Below are positions 53,597-61,365 of a stretch of DNA of 64,000 bases, one piece after another (the first letter of the stretch is position 1; the number at the start of each line of letters is the position of its first letter). The stretch is taken from NCBI GenBank assembly GCA_001971685.1, contig CP019326.1, positions 3,844,001 through 3,908,000 of the forward strand, in the 5' to 3' direction. The position numbers and the translations under genes are program-made. The stretch comes from Halomonas sp. 1513. GTDB taxonomy: Bacteria; Pseudomonadota; Gammaproteobacteria; Pseudomonadales; Halomonadaceae. The notes under the pieces were generated by a model. The model did no database searches, had not been told where the DNA came from, and worked only from the letters and a program-made list of their open reading frames with translations.

Positions 53597-53608
53597 CAGG
53601 AGAGGCCC

Positions 53609-53854
53609 ATGGCTGTCCCCAAACGCTTTATCGCCGGCGCCATCTGTCCGCGCTGCGCCGCCATGGACCGGGTTCGCGCCTGGGAGCAGCATGGCGTGCG
53701 CTACCGTGACTGCGTCGCCTGCGATTTTTTCGAGCAGCTGCCCATCGAGGAGCAGGCCGCCGATGAGCTCGAGACCCGCGTCAACCGGGTACGCGAGGAG
53801 CAGGCCAGCAGCGACGTCCAGACGGTAAGAATCCTCGATCCCAAGGGCCGCTGA
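53609..53854 (+). CDS. yheV: YheV-family putative zinc ribbon protein
   Basis: An 81-aa cytoplasmic protein with two CxxC knuckles (C13/C16 in ICPRC and C35/C38 in CVAC), a presumed zinc ribbon, then a charged helix and a short tail ending ILDPKGR. The family (DUF2387) has no established function. It follows prlC with an AGGAG site 5 nt before the ATG, so it is surely in that operon. Confidence 0.85.
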   Translation: MAVPKRFIAGAICPRCAAMDRVRAWEQHGVRYRDCVACDFFEQLPIEEQAADELETRVNRVREEQASSDVQTVRILDPKGR

Positions 53855-53882
53855 GCCCCTGCCCCGCCTAGCCGCACCGCCT

Positions 53883-53900
53883 GGTGCGGCGATCCGCACA
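53883..53900. promoter_or_regulatory. DctD-type upstream activating site 1
   Basis: GTGCGG and CCGCAC around CGAT, a perfect dyad centred about 260 bp before the sigma-54 start site. It resembles DctD sites of rhizobia (TGTGCGG and CCGCACA, recalled). Its left arm also pairs with GCCGCACC just upstream, forming a possible hairpin after yheV. Confidence 0.7.
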
Positions 53901-53996
53901 GCGTGACGCTTGCTTATTCGTGCAGCGCCTCGAAAGCCGCCATCCCGCCGCCTGCCGGTGACCTTTCAGCCAGTCTGGCGTGATTCGCCGGCGGTC

Positions 53997-54014
53997 TGTG
54001 CGGCTTTCCACACA
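53997..54014. promoter_or_regulatory. DctD-type upstream activating site 2
   Basis: TGTGCGG and CCACACA around CTTT; one mismatch from a perfect dyad. Centre about 146 bp before the expected start site. Confidence 0.75.
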
Positions 54015-54029
54015 GCCGACACCCGGGGT

Positions 54030-54047
54030 TGTGCGGAAGACCGCACG
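54030..54047. promoter_or_regulatory. DctD-type upstream activating site 3
   Basis: TGTGCGG and CCGCACG around AAGA, 33 bp from site 2 (three helical turns), so the pair could bind tandem DctD dimers cooperatively. The 53,855-54,194 stretch has no gene and holds only these control sites. Confidence 0.78.
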
Positions 54048-54124
54048 GCGCGCGACCAAGCCTATTCGACTTTGGTGGAAGCGAAGCCCGGCAAGCCAAT
54101 GATTTAAAAGAGCTTTTAATAGCA

Positions 54125-54140
54125 TGGCGCGACCCTTGCA
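54125..54140 (+). promoter_or_regulatory. Sigma-54 promoter of the TRAP transporter operon
   Basis: TGGCGCGACCCTTGCA matches the -24/-12 consensus with GG and GC exactly 10 nt apart. It would start transcription near 54,152, about 43 nt before the TRAP binding-protein gene. Confidence 0.85.
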
Positions 54141-54194
54141 GTGTATATCGGCGATTAGCAACACCCCAACGATAACGACAGTGAGAGAGTCCCT

Positions 54195-55211
54195 ATGACC
54201 GCTCCCAAGCACTTCATGCGCGCCGCTCCCCGCACCCTGGGTATGGCCCTGGCCTCCAGTGCACTGATCGGCGGCCTGCTGGTCAGCGCCAGCGCCCAAG
54301 CCGACCGCGAAGGCTGGCCCTCCAGCTTCACCATGGGTACTGCCAGCCAGGGTGGCACCTACTACATCTACGGTTCCGGCTGGGCCAACCTGATCGCCGA
54401 CGAGCTGGGCGATATTTCCGGCGGCGGCGAAGTCACCGGCGGCCCGACCCAGAACCTGGCACTGGTCCATAACGGCGATATCTCCTTCGGCATGGCCACC
54501 ATGGGCCCGGCAGCTGACGCCATGAACGGCGAAAGCCCGCTGGCACCGGGTGTGGTAATGGACAACGCCTGCGCCATATTCCCGATGTACGAGACGCCGT
54601 TCTCGATTACTGCATTGTCGAACTCCGGGATTACCAGCATTTCCGAGATCCCCGACGGCGCGCGGATCGGCTTCGGCCCCTCCGGCTCGACCTCCGACAC
54701 CTACTTCCCGGCGATCCTCGAGGAACTGGGCATCAACTTCGAGCGGCGTAACGGCGGCTGGACCGACCTGGGTGGCCAGCTGCAGGATGGCCTGCTCGAC
54801 GTCATCGCCTTCGCCGCGGGCATCCCGATCCCGGCAGTCAGCCAGCTCGAGGTGCAGACCAACGTCAACATCATCGAATTCACCGAGGAAGAGCAGCAGG
54901 CCGCCATCGAAGCCTTCCCGGTTTCCGAGTTCATGATCCCGGCCGACACCTACGAGACCCTCGAGGAAGACGCTCGGGCCGTGTCGATGTGGAACTTCGC
55001 CATCGCCCGCTGCGACCTGCCGGAAGACTTCGTTTACGAAGTCACGCGCATCACCATGGAGAACAACGACAAGATGATGTCGGTGCACCGCAGCGCCGAA
55101 ACCACCATCCCCGAGAACGTCGTGCACAACACCGTGATGCCGTTCCACCCGGGCGCCGCGCGCTGGTTCAACGAGAACGGCTACGAGATCGATGACGACA
55201 TGATCCGCTAA
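54195..55211 (+). CDS. TRAP transporter solute-binding protein, TAXI family
   Basis: Periplasmic receptor of a tripartite ATP-independent transporter. The 338 aa start with a signal peptide (TLGMALASSALIGGLLVSAS then AQA, cleavage near residue 36). The TAXI core includes TMGTASQGGTYYIYGSGWA, GEVTGGPTQNLALVHNGDIS and RIGFGPSGSTSDTYFPAILE. Substrate is unassigned; TAXI systems are best known for glutamate and other carboxylates. It lies downstream of a sigma-54 promoter and 145 bp before its permease. Confidence 0.9.
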   Translation: MTAPKHFMRAAPRTLGMALASSALIGGLLVSASAQADREGWPSSFTMGTASQGGTYYIYGSGWANLIADELGDISGGGEVTGGPTQNLALVHNGDISFGMATMGPAADAMNGESPLAPGVVMDNACAIFPMYETPFSITALSNSGITSISEIPDGARIGFGPSGSTSDTYFPAILEELGINFERRNGGWTDLGGQLQDGLLDVIAFAAGIPIPAVSQLEVQTNVNIIEFTEEEQQAAIEAFPVSEFMIPADTYETLEEDARAVSMWNFAIARCDLPEDFVYEVTRITMENNDKMMSVHRSAETTIPENVVHNTVMPFHPGAARWFNENGYEIDDDMIR

Positions 55212-55233
55212 GCCCCTCCGCAGCACCCACTAC

Positions 55234-55266
55234 AAGGGCCGGCACCTGATCTCAGGGCCGGCCTTT
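55234..55266 (+). terminator. Intercistronic hairpin between TRAP receptor and permease
   Basis: A 10-bp stem (AAGGGCCGGC with GCCGGCCTTT, one G-U pair) 23 nt after the receptor stop, ending in only three T. It probably acts as a partial terminator or 3' stabiliser, giving more receptor than permease. Confidence 0.55.
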
Positions 55267-55356
55267 GCCACGCTATTACTGCTTCAGGAAATGCTGATCG
55301 ATTGACGCCCTATGCGGCCGATCAGAGGGTTTCCAACACTCAAGGGTAACTGTCCC

Positions 55357-57561
55357 ATGAGCAACACACCCGACAACCACTCTTCCGCCGAGGCCTCGGC
55401 CCGTGCCGCGGAGGAAAAGGACGCCGCCGAGCTGCTTGCCGAAGGCGTCGACGAAGAGGTCATCGAGTCCAATCGCCGCCTGTTTACCGGCTGGCAGTGG
55501 GCACTGTTCGGCGGTCTGGCGATTGCCTACTCGCTGTTCCACCTGATCACCCTCAACGTGATCCCGATGGAGACCTGGTCGTACCGCGTGATTCACATCG
55601 CCGGCGCGCTGATCCTCGGCTACGGCCTCTATACCGGCGCGCGCTTTGCCAGCGACACGCGCGCCACGGCACCCATGTGGCAAAATGTGCTGGCCGGGCT
55701 GCTGCTGCTGCCGGCGCTCTACGCGCTGCTGCAGACCTTCCTGATGTGGCGCGCCATCGAAGGCGGTGCCCAGCGCATCGAGCCGCATATCGAGGCCTGG
55801 CACTACGGCTATCCGCTGATCCTGGCCACCGCCGCGGCCATCGTGATGTCGTGGTTCTATCGTCAGGTGCGTGAGAAGTTCGCGCTGCCCGACCTGGTGC
55901 TGATGGTCTCGGCACTCGCCGTGGCCGGCTACTTCCTGGTCATCTACAACACCCCGCTGCGCATGTCGACCGGCACCTCCTTCGCGCCGATGGGGATCTC
56001 CTACGCGGCCATCGCCGGCTCGCTGCTGATTCTCGAGCTGACCCGCCGGGTCGCCGGCAATGCGCTGGTGATCATCTCGCTGGTGTTCCTGGCCTACGTA
56101 TGGGGTGGCCCGCACCTGCCCGGCTTCCTTAGCTACCCGGGCCTCTCGGTGGGGCGCTTCTTCAGCCAGGTGTATACCGACACCGGGATTCTGGGTCAGA
56201 CCACCGCGGTGTCGTCGACCTATATCATTCTGTTCATCATCTTCGCCGCCTTCCTGCAGGCCTCCAAGGTCGGTGACTACTTCGTCAACTTCGCCTTCGC
56301 CGCCGCCGGCCGCGCCCGCGGTGGCCCGGCCAAGGTCTCGATCTTCGCCTCCGGCCTGATGGGCATGATCAACGGCACCAGCGCCGGCAACGTGGTCTCC
56401 ACCGGCTCGCTGACCATCCCGCTGATGAAGAAGGTCGGCTATCCGTCGCGCAGCGCCGGGGCGATCGAGGCCGCGGCCTCCAGCGGCGGCCAGATCATGC
56501 CGCCGATCATGGGCGCCGGCGCCTTCATCATGGCCGAGATCACCGGCATCCCCTACCGCGAGATCGCCGTGGCGGCGCTGATCCCTGCCGCCCTGTACTT
56601 CCTCTCGGTGTACTGCATGGTCGACTTCGAGGCGGCCCGCAAAGGCATGCGCGGCATGCGCAAGGACGAGATCCCGCAGTTCCGCCGTCTGATCAAGCAT
56701 GTCTATCTGTTTACGCCGATCGTGATCCTGATCGCCGCGCTGTTCATGGGCTACTCGGTGATCCGCGCCGGTACCCTGGCCACTGCCGCCGCCGCGGTGG
56801 TGAGCTGGCTGTCGCCGCACAAGATGGGCATTCGCTCGATCCTCAAGGCGCTGCAGATGGCCGGCACCATGTCGATCCAGATCATTGCCGTATGTGCCTG
56901 CGCCGGCCTGATCGTCGGGGTGATCTCGCTGACCGGGGTCGGCGCGCGCTTCTCGTCGCTGCTGCTCGGCCTGGCCGGGGTCAGCCAGCTGCTGGCGCTG
57001 TTCTTCGCCATGTGCATCTCGATCCTGCTGGGCATGGGCATGCCGACCACGGCGGCCTATGCGGTGGCCGCCTCGGTGGTCGCACCGGGCCTGATCGGGA
57101 TCGGCATCCAGCCGCTGGTGGCGCACTTCTTCGTGTTCTACTTCGCGGTGATGTCGGCGATCACCCCGCCGGTGGCGCTGGCGGCTTACGCCGCCTCGGG
57201 TATCTCGGGGGCCAACGCCATGGAGACCTCGACCACCTCGTTCAAGATCGGGCTGGCGGCCTTCATCGTGCCGTTCATGTTCTTCTACAGCCCGGCCATG
57301 CTGATGGAAGGCACCGGCATGCAGATCCTGCGCGTGGCGGTTACCGCCTCACTGGGGATTATCCTGCTCTCGGGCGCTGTCCAGGCCTGGTTCTTCGGCC
57401 CGGTCAAGGCGTGGCAGCGGCTGGTGATGATGGTCGGGGCGATCTTCATGATCTATGGCGGCATCTACACCGATATCGCCGGCCTGGCGGTCGGTGCCGG
57501 CCTGCTGATCATGCAGCGCAAGCTGCATGCGGGGGGCAACACGCCGCAAACCGCGACCTGA
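55357..57561 (+). CDS. TRAP transporter fused permease (DctQ-DctM)
   Basis: Single-chain permease of 734 aa from ATG 55357 (MSNTPDNHSSAEASARAAEE). An acidic cytosolic N-terminus of about 45 residues, about four DctQ-like membrane segments, then the large DctM part with AAFLQASKVGDYFVNFAFA, GMINGTSAGNVVSTGSLTIP, EAAASSGGQIMPPIMGAGAF and LLGMGMPTTAAYAVAASVVA. Fused subunits are usual for TAXI systems. It uses a sodium or proton gradient with the preceding receptor and is followed by a strong terminator. Confidence 0.92.
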   Translation: MSNTPDNHSSAEASARAAEEKDAAELLAEGVDEEVIESNRRLFTGWQWALFGGLAIAYSLFHLITLNVIPMETWSYRVIHIAGALILGYGLYTGARFASDTRATAPMWQNVLAGLLLLPALYALLQTFLMWRAIEGGAQRIEPHIEAWHYGYPLILATAAAIVMSWFYRQVREKFALPDLVLMVSALAVAGYFLVIYNTPLRMSTGTSFAPMGISYAAIAGSLLILELTRRVAGNALVIISLVFLAYVWGGPHLPGFLSYPGLSVGRFFSQVYTDTGILGQTTAVSSTYIILFIIFAAFLQASKVGDYFVNFAFAAAGRARGGPAKVSIFASGLMGMINGTSAGNVVSTGSLTIPLMKKVGYPSRSAGAIEAAASSGGQIMPPIMGAGAFIMAEITGIPYREIAVAALIPAALYFLSVYCMVDFEAARKGMRGMRKDEIPQFRRLIKHVYLFTPIVILIAALFMGYSVIRAGTLATAAAAVVSWLSPHKMGIRSILKALQMAGTMSIQIIAVCACAGLIVGVISLTGVGARFSSLLLGLAGVSQLLALFFAMCISILLGMGMPTTAAYAVAASVVAPGLIGIGIQPLVAHFFVFYFAVMSAITPPVALAAYAASGISGANAMETSTTSFKIGLAAFIVPFMFFYSPAMLMEGTGMQILRVAVTASLGIILLSGAVQAWFFGPVKAWQRLVMMVGAIFMIYGGIYTDIAGLAVGAGLLIMQRKLHAGGNTPQTAT

Positions 57562-57584
57562 GCATCTTAGGCTGCAAACCAACA

Positions 57585-57613
57585 CCGCCGCCCCTTGGGG
57601 CGGCGGTTTTTTT
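57585..57613 (+). terminator. Terminator of the TRAP operon
   Basis: A perfect 10-bp stem (CCGCCGCCCC with its complement, TT loop) followed by seven T on the plus strand, between the permease and the convergent metF. Confidence 0.95.
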
Positions 57614-57644
57614 ACGTCTAGGCGTTACCATTTACCGACCTCGC

Positions 57645-58484
57645 TCAGGCGAGGTTGTCGAGCACTCGCAGTGAGGCGTTGGCCTGATTGAGGGTGTAGA
57701 AGTGCAGGCCCGGCGCGCCGCCGTCGAGCAGCCGCTGGCAGAGGCGAGAAATCACCTCTTCGCCGAAGGCCTGGATGCTTTCGCTGTCGTCGCCATAGGC
57801 TTCGAGCTGCTTGCGGATCCAGCGTGGGATATCGGCGCCGCAGGCGTCGGAGAAGCGCGCCAGCTTGGTGTAGTTGGTGATCGGCATGATGCCGGGCACG
57901 ATCGGCGCCTCGACGCCCAGCGCACGGGCACGATCGGCAAAGTGGAAGTAGGCCTCGGCGCTGAAGAAGTACTGGGTGATCGCCAGGTTGGCGCCGGCCT
58001 GCACCTTGCGCGCGAAGTTCTGCAGGTCGTGCTCGAAGCTCGGCGCCTGGGGATGGCACTCCGGATAGGCGGCCACGGCGATCTCGAAGTGGTCGCCGGT
58101 CTCGGCGCGAATGAACTCGACCAGCTCGTTGGCATAGCGCAGCTCGCCGATGCCGCCCATGCCCGAGGGCAGGTCGCCGCGCAGCGCCACCAGGCTGTTG
58201 ATGCCGTCCTCGCGATACTGCGTCAGCAGCTCGCGCAGCTCACCCTTGTCGCTGCCGATGCACGACAGGTGCGGGGCCGTATTGATGCCGCTCTCGCCGA
58301 TCATCTTGACCGTGCGTGTGGTACGCGCCTGGGTCGAGCCGCCGGCGCCATAGGTTACCGAGAAAAAGCGCGGCCCGCGCTCGGCGAGGGCATCGCGCAC
58401 CCCGACCAGCTTCTCGCGCCCGGCCTCGGTATTGGGCGGAAAGAACTCGAAGCTGATGCCCAGCGGATGCTCTTGTACACTCAT
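57645..58484 (-). CDS. metF: Methylenetetrahydrofolate reductase
   Basis: FAD enzyme reducing 5,10-methylene-THF to 5-methyl-THF for methionine synthesis. The 279 aa start MSVQEHPLGISFEFFPPNTE; the conserved FEFFPP, SVTYGAGGST and NYTKLARFSDACGADIPRWI are present, and the length is close to E. coli MetF. It is the distal gene of the methyl-cycle neighbourhood, though separated from ahcY by a plus-strand AEC gene. Confidence 0.95.
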   Translation of the reverse strand: MSVQEHPLGISFEFFPPNTEAGREKLVGVRDALAERGPRFFSVTYGAGGSTQARTTRTVKMIGESGINTAPHLSCIGSDKGELRELLTQYREDGINSLVALRGDLPSGMGGIGELRYANELVEFIRAETGDHFEIAVAAYPECHPQAPSFEHDLQNFARKVQAGANLAITQYFFSAEAYFHFADRARALGVEAPIVPGIMPITNYTKLARFSDACGADIPRWIRKQLEAYGDDSESIQAFGEEVISRLCQRLLDGGAPGLHFYTLNQANASLRVLDNLA

Positions 58485-58562
58485 CGACTCTGATCCTCAC
58501 GGGCCGCCTGCTCGGGCGGCGCGGCTAACGGGTGACATGGCGCCATGGCCTGATAGGGTCGC

Positions 58563-58592
58563 ATTCTGACGACTCGGCGTCGCCCCGGCCAA
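58563..58592 (-). promoter_or_regulatory. Candidate metF promoter
   Basis: TTGGCC and CAGAAT with an 18-nt spacer, about 78 nt before metF. Weak match. A TGAAAGTTTC stretch just upstream is not convincing as a MetR site. Confidence 0.35.
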
Positions 58593-58697
58593 TGAAAGTT
58601 TCCCGGCCGCTGCATCAATTTCATTCATGTTGACGGCTTCACGCGCTCGGCGGGAGCGGGCATCATGCAGGTTCCTGCATAGACGGAGAGGCCCTGC

Positions 58698-59633
58698 GTG
58701 GAACTCGAACTCGGCGGCACCCTGATGGCCCCGCTGTGGATGCTGCTGGCCTACGTTGGCCTGGGGGTGGTGTGTGCCCGCTGGCTGGCGCTGGAAGCAC
58801 GCCCCATCGCCACCCTGCTGATCTACCTGATCGCCCCGCTCACGGTGTTCCGCGGGCTGACCCTGGGCGGGCCGACCCTGGGCTACCTGATGCTGACGCT
58901 GGGCACCTTCGTCGCCGCCAGCCTGGTGGCGATGCTCGCCAACCGACTAGCGCGGCGCTGGTTTGGCCCCCAGGAAGCAGCGGTGCTGGCGTTCTCCGCA
59001 GGCACCGGCAATACCGGCTACTTCGGCCTGCCGGTGGCGATGGTGCTGCTGCCCGACGAAGGGGTCACGATCTATCTGTTCTGCATGCTCGGCGTGACCC
59101 TCTACGAGTTCACGGTGGGCTTCTACCTCAGCGCCCGCGGTCGCTTCTCGGTGCGCCATAGCCTGGTCAAGATCGCCCGCCTGCCGCTGATCTACGCCTT
59201 CGCCGCGGCGCTGCTGGCGAGTGGCCTGGGGCTGTCGGTACCTGCCGGCGTCATGGACGGCCTGGCGGTATTCCCCGCCACCTATACCCTGCTCGGCATG
59301 ATGGTGATCGGCATGACCCTGGGCCGGGTCACCGTGCGCGAAGTCGACGGGCGTTTCATCGCCGCCTGCGTGGCGCTGCGCTACGCCGTGTGGCCGCTGC
59401 TGGCGGGCCTCACGGTACTCTTGCTGCAGGCCACTGTGGGTATCGATGAGCAACTGGCCCTGGCGCTGCTGCTGGTCGGCGTGGTGCCGATGGCCGCCAA
59501 CGTGGTGGTGGTGGCCATGGAACTCGACATTCGCCCCGAGAAAGGCGCCATCGCGGTGTTGATCACCACCCTGATGGCGCCGCTGATGATCCCCTTCTAC
59601 CTGTGGCTGCTGATGGGGGTGGCCGGCCTGTGA
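58698..59633 (+). CDS. AEC-family membrane carrier
   Basis: A 311-aa auxin-efflux-carrier-type protein with about ten hydrophobic segments in two halves, beginning at GTG 58698 with GGAGAG 7 nt upstream. Family features include AFSAGTGNTGYFGLPVAMVL in the first half and VVPMAANVVVVAMELDI in the second. Bacterial AEC proteins move organic acids such as malate; substrate here is unknown. It lies between metF and ahcY, and its stop codon falls inside a GGCCGGCC hairpin that looks copied from the ahcY terminator region. Confidence 0.82.
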   Translation: MELELGGTLMAPLWMLLAYVGLGVVCARWLALEARPIATLLIYLIAPLTVFRGLTLGGPTLGYLMLTLGTFVAASLVAMLANRLARRWFGPQEAAVLAFSAGTGNTGYFGLPVAMVLLPDEGVTIYLFCMLGVTLYEFTVGFYLSARGRFSVRHSLVKIARLPLIYAFAAALLASGLGLSVPAGVMDGLAVFPATYTLLGMMVIGMTLGRVTVREVDGRFIAACVALRYAVWPLLAGLTVLLLQATVGIDEQLALALLLVGVVPMAANVVVVAMELDIRPEKGAIAVLITTLMAPLMIPFYLWLLMGVAGL

Positions 59634-59649
59634 CGGGCCGGCCGCCATT

Positions 59650-59694
59650 CAGTAGCGGTAGCTGTCGGGCTTGAACGGCCCCTCGGCGGGCAGC
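59650..59694 (-). repeat. Duplicated tail of ahcY (non-coding copy)
   Basis: These 45 bp repeat 59,730-59,774, the last codons of ahcY (KPDSYRY and preceding residues), with two mismatches and at exactly 80 bp distance. Each copy is followed on the minus strand by a GGCCGGCC-type hairpin (59,700-59,722 after the real stop; 59,621-59,643 after this copy). Confidence 0.85.
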
Positions 59695-59699
59695 TCAAG

Positions 59700-59722
59700 G
59701 CCGGCCTGCACAGCAGGCCGGC
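59700..59722 (-). terminator. Hairpin after ahcY
   Basis: A perfect 9-bp stem (GCCGGCCTG with its complement, loop of five) beginning 6 nt after the ahcY stop. Few T follow, so termination strength is uncertain. Confidence 0.5.
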
Positions 59723-59728
59723 TAAGGC

Positions 59729-61138
59729 TCAGTAGCGGTAGCTGTCGGGCTTGAAGGGTCCCTCGGCGGGCAGCCCCAGGTAGTCGGCCTGGGCGGGGGT
59801 CATCTGGGTCACCACGCCGCCGAATCCCTCGACCATATAGCGCGCCACTTCTTCATCGAGATGGCGCGGCAGCACGCTGAGGGTCAGCGCCTCGCGCTTG
59901 GCCGCGGCGTCGAGCTCGGCGAAGCGGCCCTCGAAGAGGTGGATCTGCGCCAGCACCTGATTGGCGAAGGAGCCATCCATGATCCGCGACGGATGGCCGG
60001 TGGCGTTGCCCAGGTTGACCAACCGACCCTCGGCGAGCAGCAGCAGGTAGTCGCGGCTCTCGGGGTCGAACTCGCCGGGATCGCTGTCGCGATAGACCTT
60101 GTGCACCTGCGGCTTGATCTCCTCCCAGTGCCACTGGCGGCGCATGAAGGCGGTATCGATCTCGCTGTCGAAGTGGCCGATGTTGCACACCACCGCACCC
60201 TTCTTGAGCGCCTTGAGCATCGGCGCGTCGCAGGCGTCTACGTTACCGGTGGCGGTGACCACCAGGTCGATCTTGCCGAGCAGTTCATGGTCGACGCTGG
60301 CGACTCCCTCATTGATCCCGCCCACATAGGGCGACACCACCTCGAAGCCGTCCATGCAGGCCTGCATGGCGCAGATCGGGTCGATCTCGGTGACCTTGAC
60401 GATCATGCCCTCCTGGCGCAGCGAGGCCGCCGAGCCCTTGCCAACGTCGCCGTAGCCGATCACCAGCGCCTGCTTGCCGGCCAGCAGATGGTCGAGGCCA
60501 CGCTTGATGGCGTCGCTCAGCGAGTGGCGGCAGCCGTACTTGTTGTCGTTCTTGGACTTGGTCACGGCGTCGTTGACGTTGATCGCCGGCACCTTGAGGG
60601 TGCCGTCGCGCAGCATCTCATGCAGGCGGTGCACGCCGGTGGTGGTCTCCTCGCTGATGCCGTGGATGGCATCGAGCAGCGCGGGATGCTGCTCATGCAG
60701 CAACTGGGTGAGGTCGCCGCCGTCATCGAGCACCAGGTTGGGCGTCCAGCCGTCGGGGCCGGCGACGGTCTGCTCGATGCACCACCAGAACTCCTCCTCG
60801 GTCTCGCCCTTCCAGGCGAACACCGGAATCCCCGCCGCGGCGATCGCCGCGGCGGCGTGGTCCTGGGTCGAGAAGATGTTGCACGACGACCAGCGCACGC
60901 TGGCGCCCAGGTCGATCAGCGTCTCGATCAGCACCGCGGTCTGAATGGTCATGTGGATGCAGCCGGCGATGCGCGCGCCGGCCAGCGGCTGCTGGTCGCG
61001 GTACTTGTCGCGGATCTTCATCAGCGCCGGCATCTCGGTCTCGGCGATGCGGATCTCGCGCCGGCCCCAATCGGCCAGGGTGATATCGGCGACCTTGTAG
61101 TCGTGGGTGGGAACTGCCGCGGAAGCCAGTTGGCTCAT
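59729..61138 (-). CDS. ahcY: Adenosylhomocysteinase
   Basis: Splits S-adenosylhomocysteine into homocysteine and adenosine, relieving methyltransferase inhibition. I start at ATG 61138 ([20 protein letters not shown], 469 aa) with GGAG 7 nt upstream; a longer in-frame reading runs into the riboswitch and is rejected. The NAD-binding [20 protein letters not shown] lies near residue 250, the substrate site includes [15 protein letters not shown], and the C-terminal KPDSYRY is intact. Controlled by the SAH riboswitch just upstream. Confidence 0.97.
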   Translation of the reverse strand: MSQLASAAVPTHDYKVADITLADWGRREIRIAETEMPALMKIRDKYRDQQPLAGARIAGCIHMTIQTAVLIETLIDLGASVRWSSCNIFSTQDHAAAAIAAAGIPVFAWKGETEEEFWWCIEQTVAGPDGWTPNLVLDDGGDLTQLLHEQHPALLDAIHGISEETTTGVHRLHEMLRDGTLKVPAINVNDAVTKSKNDNKYGCRHSLSDAIKRGLDHLLAGKQALVIGYGDVGKGSAASLRQEGMIVKVTEIDPICAMQACMDGFEVVSPYVGGINEGVASVDHELLGKIDLVVTATGNVDACDAPMLKALKKGAVVCNIGHFDSEIDTAFMRRQWHWEEIKPQVHKVYRDSDPGEFDPESRDYLLLLAEGRLVNLGNATGHPSRIMDGSFANQVLAQIHLFEGRFAELDAAAKREALTLSVLPRHLDEEVARYMVEGFGGVVTQMTPAQADYLGLPAEGPFKPDSYRY

Positions 61139-61159
61139 GGGTCTACTCCATTCCGGGGA

Positions 61160-61246
61160 ATGGGCGCCGTTGCCTATGCCCAACCTGCCCGAGCCTCGCA
61201 TTCGCCTGGCCTGCACGCGAATGCTGCAGCGCCCCTCGGGCAGCAG
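61160..61246 (-). ncRNA. S-adenosylhomocysteine riboswitch
   Basis: The minus strand carries the conserved core of the SAH class: CCCGAGGGGCGCTGC at the 5' side, AGGCTCGGGC centrally and CAACGGCGCCC at the 3' side. CCCGAG pairs with CTCGGG (P1), and GGGCGC with GCGCCC gives the pseudoknot near the ahcY ribosome-binding site. SAH binding is expected to switch ahcY on. Confidence 0.92.
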
Positions 61247-61316
61247 CAACTAGAGCCATAGAGTCACAACTCTTGCCGCAGTTCAAACCCCGCCCCAACG
61301 CGCGCCGCCAACGCAA

Positions 61317-61347
61317 GACGCCCGGCTGCCATCGACAGCCGGGCGTC
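61317..61347 (-). terminator. Terminator after metK
   Basis: A perfect 12-bp stem (GACGCCCGGCTG with its complement, loop of seven) followed by TTGCGTT on the minus strand, 18 nt after the metK stop. The weak T-run lowers certainty. Confidence 0.65.
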
Positions 61348-61365
61348 CGCATGAGCGAGGCCTGA

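Noticed and set aside
51755-53899. 714-codon open frame antisense to prlC
   Set aside because: A mirror of the prlC codon pattern; the sense strand encodes a clear M3 peptidase with the HEFGH motif.
53883-54047. Three similar dyads considered as a CRISPR array or REP cluster
   Set aside because: Unequal spacing, only 18 bp each, and placement before a sigma-54 promoter fit activator sites far better.
55276-57126. 616-codon antisense frame over the TRAP permease
   Set aside because: Rich in H, D, G, R and Q repeats typical of antisense shadows; the sense product is a well-conserved permease.
58590-58650. TGAAAGTTTC and nearby TTCAT/ATGAA stretches as a MetR or MetJ site for metF
   Set aside because: Too short and irregular to separate from chance; no metR is adjacent.
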